Source of the DNA: Gemmatimonadota bacterium
Lineage (GTDB): Bacteria > Gemmatimonadota > Gemmatimonadetes > Gemmatimonadales > GWC2-71-9
Assembly: GCA_025357945.1 (NCBI GenBank)
Contig: JANYLJ010000019.1
Coordinates: 1-64,000 of the forward strand
Direction: 5' to 3'
DNA length: 64,000 nucleotides
Shown: positions 58,626-64,000 of the stretch, piece by piece
Layout of the letters: each line of letters begins with the position of its first letter
How positions within the stretch are numbered: position 1 is the stretch's first letter
Notes under the pieces: model-generated
What the model was told of the DNA's origin: nothing
The model's database searches: none
What the model saw: the letters and a program-made list of their open reading frames with translations, nothing else
Program-made: the position numbers and the translations under genes

Positions 58626-59246
58626 TCAACCGACCTCAAACCGGCATGTTGGCGTGCCATCGTGGTCGCATCGGGTCGCCACCGGAACGCCAGTCGCGTG
58701 CGCGAGTAGCGAGCGAACCAGTTCACAGCTCTCCGGGCAAATGCGCACCGTCGCCGCCAGCGGACACGCGACGCCTTGCACGACGGCGCGGCCATGACCG
58801 GAGTGGACGGTCGCCGCCCCGCCGAGCGACTCGAGTAGCGATTTCGCGACGGCGGCCGCGTCGCCGCGCGCCGATCGGTCAACCTGCGCCGCCAGCCGCG
58901 CCCCCGCCGCACCAAAGAACAAGCGCAGCTCGTCAGGCGATAACCGGTCCGCGAGCGTCTCGGCGACGGCGGTCAGCGCCGGCATGTACGCCCGTGAAAA
59001 CTGCGTCTGGGCGTATTCGGTGACCGCATAAAGCGCTGGCGGTTTCCCGGCCGCTTCGCGGTGACGAACGCCCTGGCGGCGAACCAGACCGTCACGGCCC
59101 AACGCGGCAAGCTGGGACCGGATGGCATTGGGCGTCAGACCTGCTACCACGGCCAGTTCGGCCACCGTCCGCGGCGCTAACCGGAGCAACGCTACCAGGA
59201 GGGCGTGGGTCGGCTGGTCAGCCTGAGGCCGGTCAGCGGAATTCAT
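58626..59246 (-). CDS. HTH regulator with C-terminal Cys cluster (SufR-like)
   Basis: APRTVAELAVVAGLTPNAIRSQLAALGRDGLV; ACPLAATVRICPESCELV...ATRCDHDGTPTCRFEV. Confidence 0.75.
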   Translation of the reverse strand: MNSADRPQADQPTHALLVALLRLAPRTVAELAVVAGLTPNAIRSQLAALGRDGLVRRQGVRHREAAGKPPALYAVTEYAQTQFSRAYMPALTAVAETLADRLSPDELRLFFGAAGARLAAQVDRSARGDAAAVAKSLLESLGGAATVHSGHGRAVVQGVACPLAATVRICPESCELVRSLLAHATGVPVATRCDHDGTPTCRFEVG

Positions 59247-59298
59247 GGCAGTCAATCAACACGGGTAGCGGCATTCTGACAATATAACAAATAACCAC

Positions 59299-59327
59299 TT
59301 GACATATTGCGGTTTATCGCGATGTTA
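59299..59327 (+). promoter_or_regulatory. Candidate sigma70-like promoter in AT-rich divergent intergenic region
   Basis: TTGACA -35 box 59299-59304, 17-nt spacer, weak -10 (atgtta). Confidence 0.35.
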
Positions 59328-59404
59328 CTGGCGCCGGGTCAGTTCACGCCCGCTCAAACGGCGGATCCCGGCGTCAGCCACGGAATTCTCACCTCGGAGA
59401 AAAA

Positions 59405-59959
59405 ATGCAGTTCACCATCCTCGCAACGCTCGCCGTCCTGATCGCCCCACTGCCGGGCACGTCGGCCCCGCCAATCGCCGCTCCGCGCGACGCCGTCGTG
59501 GTTCGTATCGCGCTCGACGATCCGACCATTGTGGCGATCTACGATGCGGCGAATACCTATGACATCGCGACCGGCGCGCTCGGTGCCAAAAGGGCAACCA
59601 CGGCGGCGATCCGCGACTACGCCACCATGCTGGTGACAGTCCACACCAGTGCCCGCCAGCAGGGACGGGATCTCGCCAAGAAGCTCGGCGTAACGCCGAC
59701 GCCCCCGAAGGTGAACCCGCTCGCCGCAGACCACTTCGCCGCCATGAAGACGCTGAATGGCCTCTCCGGGAAGGCATTTGATAAGGCGTTCCTGGAAAAC
59801 GAAGTTGCGTATCACAAGGCGGTCATCGCTGCGATTCAGACGACACTCGCGCCGGCAATCCAGAACGCCGAACTCAAGGCACTGGTGGCGACGGTTTCCC
59901 CCGTTTTCGTCCAGCACCAGCTGGCGGCCGAGCAGTTACTGGCCAAGATGACGATGTAA
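59405..59959 (+). CDS. DUF4142 family secreted protein
   Basis: IYDAANTYDIATGALGAKRATTAAIRDYATMLVTVHTSARQQGRDLAKKLG. Confidence 0.9.
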   Translation: MQFTILATLAVLIAPLPGTSAPPIAAPRDAVVVRIALDDPTIVAIYDAANTYDIATGALGAKRATTAAIRDYATMLVTVHTSARQQGRDLAKKLGVTPTPPKVNPLAADHFAAMKTLNGLSGKAFDKAFLENEVAYHKAVIAAIQTTLAPAIQNAELKALVATVSPVFVQHQLAAEQLLAKMTM

Positions 59960-60081
59960 TATCGGGCCGGCTTCCGAGGGTGTAGCCACGCTATTGCGAA
60001 GTGACCCGCGTGTAAGTTAGGGCGGCAGGGCCGTCTCCCTCCCTGGCACAACGGTCACTTCTACTCGGGCGGGGCGGATTC

Positions 60082-61176
60082 ATGGGACCTTTCAAGCGTT
60101 TGATCGACATCCTCACCCTCGGATCCGATCGACCGATCCGGCGGCTGTTCGCCTACTACGTGATCGTCGCCGCCGTGGTCGTTGTCATCTTCCAAGTTGT
60201 CCCCACGGCCGGCACCCTGATCAAGGGCGACCATGTCAGGACGCTGACCACGAACTCACAGCTGCTGCAAGACGGACTGTCGGCGACCAAGGACAAGGAC
60301 AAGGCGACCGAAGCTCCCCGTGAAACGGGCATCGACCTCGCGCTGACGACCGTCATCGTGATGCTCAGTACGCTGGCGTTGATGCTTCCTGTGAGCTGGG
60401 TGTTCATGTCGGCACGACGCGCCCACGACTTCAATCAGGGCGTGGTACAAACGCTGATCATCCTTCCCATCGTCGTCGCCGGCATCGTCCTGGTGGTGCG
60501 CACCAGCCTGGCGCTGGCGTTCAGCCTGGGCGGCATCGTCGCCGGCCTCCGCTTCCGGACGACCCTGCGGGACGTCCGCGACACCGTGTACATCTTTCTT
60601 GGCATCGGCGTTGGTCTTGCGGCAGGAGTACAGTCGCTCATTGTGGCCGCTGTGCTCTCGGTGACATTCAACTTCGTCGTGCTCCTGATCTGGCGGTACG
60701 ACTTCGGCCGCAACGTGCTCGAGCCGACGGCGGCGTCGCAATGGGCTGAACCCCTGGGCGACCTGGCGGAGCGGAACACCGATGACAGCGTACCGGATCG
60801 CGATCTGGTACTCGCCCTCTCTCCCAAGAAGGCCGCGGTGCTCGCGAAGCGATTCAACCGCGTTCGCAAGATGCTCGGCCCAACCAAGAAGAAGCCCCGC
60901 TTCAATGCGATCCTTACGGTCAGCACCGAATCGCTCAGTGAGGCCCAGACTCGCGTCGAAACGGTGTTGAACGCGCTCGCGCGTCGTTGGCGCCTGGATC
61001 AGGTGACCACGACCGAGGGCAAGCCGGCGGAACTCTATTATCTGGTGGGCATCCGCAAGAACGTCACCCGGGATCGCTTCCTGACGGCGATACGTGAGAG
61101 CGCTGGCGACAAGATCCTCACCGCGACCATGGAAATCGGCGATGCCGTGGCCCAGGAGAAGCAGGAAGCAAAGTGA
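60082..61176 (+). CDS. DUF4956 family membrane protein
   Basis: SLGGIVAGLRFRTTLRDVRDTVYIFLGIGVGLAAGV. Confidence 0.88.
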   Translation: MGPFKRLIDILTLGSDRPIRRLFAYYVIVAAVVVVIFQVVPTAGTLIKGDHVRTLTTNSQLLQDGLSATKDKDKATEAPRETGIDLALTTVIVMLSTLALMLPVSWVFMSARRAHDFNQGVVQTLIILPIVVAGIVLVVRTSLALAFSLGGIVAGLRFRTTLRDVRDTVYIFLGIGVGLAAGVQSLIVAAVLSVTFNFVVLLIWRYDFGRNVLEPTAASQWAEPLGDLAERNTDDSVPDRDLVLALSPKKAAVLAKRFNRVRKMLGPTKKKPRFNAILTVSTESLSEAQTRVETVLNALARRWRLDQVTTTEGKPAELYYLVGIRKNVTRDRFLTAIRESAGDKILTATMEIGDAVAQEKQEAK

Positions 61177-62087
61177 CGCGCCGTCCGATCCTGGTCGCAC
61201 TGCTGGCCGCACTCGGAGCCGGCACGGGATGCGCGAAACCCGCGACACGCGACACCCTCGCCAGCGACAGCCTGTTACTCAACCAACGCCAGGCCAGACT
61301 CGACCGCGCCCTCGCCAACCCGGACAGCGTCGCGGCAGGCACGCCGATCGCACTCTGGCAGCTTCCCGACCAGCTCAAGGAGATCTCCGGCCTCGCGCTC
61401 ACCGCGAATGGCCGGCTACTGACACACGGAGACGAGCGGGGCAAGGTGTTTGAGGTCGACTACCGACAGGGCATCGTGGTCAAGGAGTTCACTGTTGGAT
61501 CTCCCGCGGTGCGCGGTGATTTCGAGTCGATCGCGATCGTCGGAGACACGGTGATGCTGCTCACCAGCGACGGCGTGCTCTACCGCTTCGCGGAAGGATC
61601 CAATGGCGCCGTCGTGGAATACACCGTTCGCGACACCGGGCTTGGCGTCGAATGCGAGTTCGAGGGCATGGCATTTGACGCGTCATCCCGGTCGCTCCTG
61701 CTCGCATGCAAGAGGACGCACGACAAGGCGCTGAAGGATTCCCTGGTCATCTTCCGCCTGCCCGTCGAGCCCGGCAAGGACGGCAAGGTCCAGAAGCCGT
61801 CGCACTTGTCGGTTCCGCTGACCAGGGTCATCGGCGCGAACGGATGGGGCGGCTTTCATCCGTCCGACATCACGGTCAACCCATTCAACGGCGACTACGT
61901 GCTGGTGGCCTCGCGCGAGAAGGCGCTACTCGAGATCACCCCGACCGGAGAGGTGGTCTTCGCCCGTCCACTTCCCGCAGGCCACGACCAAGCGGAGGGC
62001 GTCGCGATCACCAAGGACCATATCCTCATTGTCAGCGATGAGGCCAAGGGCGGCCCGGCCCTGCTCACGCTGTATCGGTGGCCCTGA
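61173..62087 (+). CDS. SdiA-regulated-like / esterase-like beta-propeller lipoprotein
   Basis: LKEISGLALTANGRLLTHGDERGKVFEVD...CEFEGMAFDASSRSLLLACKR; GTG start, overlap with DUF4956. Confidence 0.72.
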   Translation: MTRRPILVALLAALGAGTGCAKPATRDTLASDSLLLNQRQARLDRALANPDSVAAGTPIALWQLPDQLKEISGLALTANGRLLTHGDERGKVFEVDYRQGIVVKEFTVGSPAVRGDFESIAIVGDTVMLLTSDGVLYRFAEGSNGAVVEYTVRDTGLGVECEFEGMAFDASSRSLLLACKRTHDKALKDSLVIFRLPVEPGKDGKVQKPSHLSVPLTRVIGANGWGGFHPSDITVNPFNGDYVLVASREKALLEITPTGEVVFARPLPAGHDQAEGVAITKDHILIVSDEAKGGPALLTLYRWP

Positions 62088-64000
62088 TGACAATCGTATC
62101 CGGCAGTGCCAGGGCGGCGTCCACAACGCGACGCGTTGCTGCCGCGTTGCTGACGTTGGCGCCGGCCGCCGCACCGGCCCAGAAGCCGGCGCGCGATCTG
62201 CTCAGTACCGACAGCGTCACCGTCTCGGCCGGTGCGGAGTACAAGGCAGGTGGGATGCATCGATTCCTCCTGGGCGGTACTTACCGCGACCTCTGGCTCA
62301 TGCCGATCCGGGCACCGGTGTTGAACCTGCGCACATTCGACGGCGGGTTGAAGCCCGAGAAGGCCGGCGGCGGCTTCGAGACAAAATCCCTGCGATTGAT
62401 CGCGCCGGACGGAGTGGAGTACACCTTTCGCTCGGTGGACAAGACCCACGGCCCGATCCCGGCGGGACTGGCCGACGTGGCAATGGCGAACAGCATCGCG
62501 AGCGATCAGACCAGCAGCAGCCACCCGGCGGCGAACGTGATCGTCGCGGCATTACTCGAGGCCGCCGGCGTGCTGCACGAATCGCCCGTGCTGGTCGTGA
62601 TGCCGGACGACACCTTGCTGGGAAAGTATCGCAAGGGGTTCGCGCACCGGCTTGGTTTACTCCAGCTTTATCCCAGGAAAACCAAAGGTGACACGCCCGG
62701 CTTCGCCGACGCGATCGATATCATCGATAGCGACACGTTGCTGCATTTGCTCGATCGCGATCCGGCGGAACGGGTCGATGCGCCTGCGTTCCTCGCGGCG
62801 CGCCTCATCGACATGCTCGTCAACAACTGGGATCGCCATCCGGGACAATGGAAGTGGGCACGGCTGCAGCCCGCGCCGATGGGGGCTTGGGAGCCGATCT
62901 CGCGGGACTACGACAAGGCGTTCATTTCGGTGTCAGGGTTCCTCCCGGGTGTGGCCCGGCACGCGTTCGCGAACCTCATCACGTTCGACAGCACGTACCC
63001 GAGCGTGCATGCACTGACGTGGAACAGCGTTTCGCTGGATCGGCGCCTCCTCGGCGGTCTTGCGAAACCGGTGTGGGACTCGGTCGCGCGCGCCGTGGCG
63101 CAACGGATCACCGACTCGGTGATCGACGCGGCGCTCCGGGCAATGCCGGTGGAATATCGACCGTCGGCACCGGCGCTGACCGCGAAGCTCCGGGTGCGGC
63201 GTGATTCGTTGCCGGCGATCGCCGACCGAGTCTACCGCTACCTGACAGGCGTTGTTGACATTCACGCAACCGACGCTGCCGATCACGCCACGATCACCCG
63301 GGTGGATGACCGATATGTCGAGGTTCGCCTCGAAGCCCGCGACAGCATGCCGTATTTCCTCCGCCGGTTTGACGCCAACGAAACCAGCGAAATTCGCGTC
63401 TACCTCCACGGCGGCGACGACCAGGCACGCGTGATCGGTGACGTGCCCAGCAGTATTCCGCTGTGGATCGTTGGCGGCAACGGTACCAATCGCCTGGCCG
63501 ATTCTTCCAGCGTCGGCGGCCGGCACAACACGACCCGTTTCTACGATGTCGGCACCGTGAGCGGCGTTACTTACCCGCCTGACACGCTGTTCAACCGACG
63601 ACCAATGGTCAACAGATTCGGTCACCTGGTCCCGCCCGGCAAGGACTACGGCGTCGGCACGTCACCGATCATCGGCCTCAGCATCACTCACGACATGGGC
63701 ATCCAGCCACGTCTCGGCATGACGTGGTACCGCTACGGCTTTCGTCATGACCCCTACGCCAGCATGGTAGCGCTGGAGGGACGCTATTCGTTCAAGATCG
63801 GTGGATACCGGCTCGCGCTTACCGCCGACCAACGGCGGGAGAGCTCACCACTTCACTTCACCGAGCTCGCGCGAATGTCGCAACTTGAGTTGGTCAACTT
63901 CCACGGCTTTGGCAATTCGTCGCCGCAGAGCCCCGGGCTGGTTCCTAACGTATCGGCGCCGCGGACCGACTATTACGCGCTCAATCAGCGGGAGTGGCTA
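62087..64000 (+). CDS. Secreted protein with kinase-like (HipA/FAM20-like) domain followed by probable outer-membrane barrel (3' truncated by window)
   Basis: Manual translation stays open over the parts followed; GGGFETKSLRL, YTFRSVDK, LIDMLVNNWDRHPGQWKW, ISRDYDKAF; C-terminal barrel-like repeats. Confidence 0.7.
   Translation, partial: MTIVSGSARAASTTRRVAAALLTLAPAAAPAQKPARDLLSTDSVTVSAGAEYKAGGMHRFLLGGTYRDLWLMPIRAPVLNLRTFDGGLKPEKAGGGFETKSLRLIAPDGVEYTFRSVDKTHGPIPAGLADVAMANSIASDQTSSSHPAANVIVAALLEAAGVLHESPVLVVMPDDTLLGKYRKGFAHRLGLLQLYPRKTKGDTPGFADAIDIIDSDTLLHLLDRDPAERVDAPAFLAARLIDMLVNNWDRHPGQWKWARLQPAPMGAWEPISRDYDKAFISVSGFLPGVARHAFANLITFDSTYPSVHALTWNSVSLDRRLLGGLAKPVWDSVARAVAQRITDSVIDAALRAMPVEYRPSAPALTAKLRVRRDSLPAIADRVYRYLTGVVDIHATDAADHATITRVDDRYVEVRLEARDSMPYFLRRFDANETSEIRVYLHGGDDQARVIGDVPSSIPLWIVGGNGTNRLADSSSVGGRHNTTRFYDVGTVSGVTYPPDTLFNRRPMVNRFGHLVPPGKDYGVGTSPIIGLSITHDMGIQPRLGMTWYRYGFRHDPYASMVALEGRYSFKIGGYRLALTADQRRESSPLHFTELARMSQLELVNFHGFGNSSPQSPGLVPNVSAPRTDYYALNQREWL

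Noticed and set aside
59960-60081. Small ORFs or ncRNA upstream of the DUF4956 gene
   Set aside because: No hairpin-terminator or conserved structure evident; cannot be supported from sequence alone
1-64000. CRISPR array, prophage, transposase, biosynthetic gene cluster, toxin-antitoxin or known phage-defence system
   Set aside because: No direct-repeat/spacer structure, integrase, transposase, PKS/NRPS or recognised defence genes found by reading both strands' ORFs; the window is mostly housekeeping/metabolic
1-64000. tRNA or rRNA genes
   Set aside because: No T-arm/acceptor or rRNA-like segments noticed by eye; a tRNAscan-SE/Rfam run would be decisive

Overview
64-kb window of a high-GC, gene-dense bacterial chromosome. 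The style (many MAQ-type secreted/OM proteins, DUF5916, DUF3187, DUF4956, DUF4142, CHPERSEG-type intergenic repeats) suggests Gemmatimonadota or a relative; this is an inference, with no rRNA in the window. I support about 70 CDS and found no tRNA/rRNA, CRISPR array, prophage or transposase. Content includes: hutI (partial)-hutH; NAD salvage (pncB-like/nicotinamidase); leuS-csaA; an ECF sigma/anti-sigma/PDZ operon; an ECF-sigma-headed MacAB-TolC type efflux operon; nth plus a PolX homologue; an energy-coupling-factor (ECF) transporter operon; a GH20/DUF1080/MFS cluster facing a Gfo-Idh-MocA/GMC oxidoreductase cluster (candidate 3-keto-glycoside pathway); and a DUF4956/SdiA-regulated-like/kinase-like outer-membrane operon truncated at the window end. 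Most interesting signals: (1) a family of intergenic, mostly palindromic elements whose arms are 7-nt tandem repeats of locus-specific sequence, including a CTAG heptad array that gives stop codons in all six frames between convergent genes; (2) a fused EcfA1-EcfA2 ATPase with complementary degenerate motifs (Walker-A Lys to Thr, Q-loop and H-loop lost in NBD1; signature motif lost in NBD2); (3) a PolX homologue in which all three polymerase catalytic Asp positions are substituted while the PHP domain looks intact; (4) a secreted FAM20/HipA-like kinase-like domain apparently fused to an outer-membrane barrel; (5) a probable CTG start codon overlapping a stop (CTGA).
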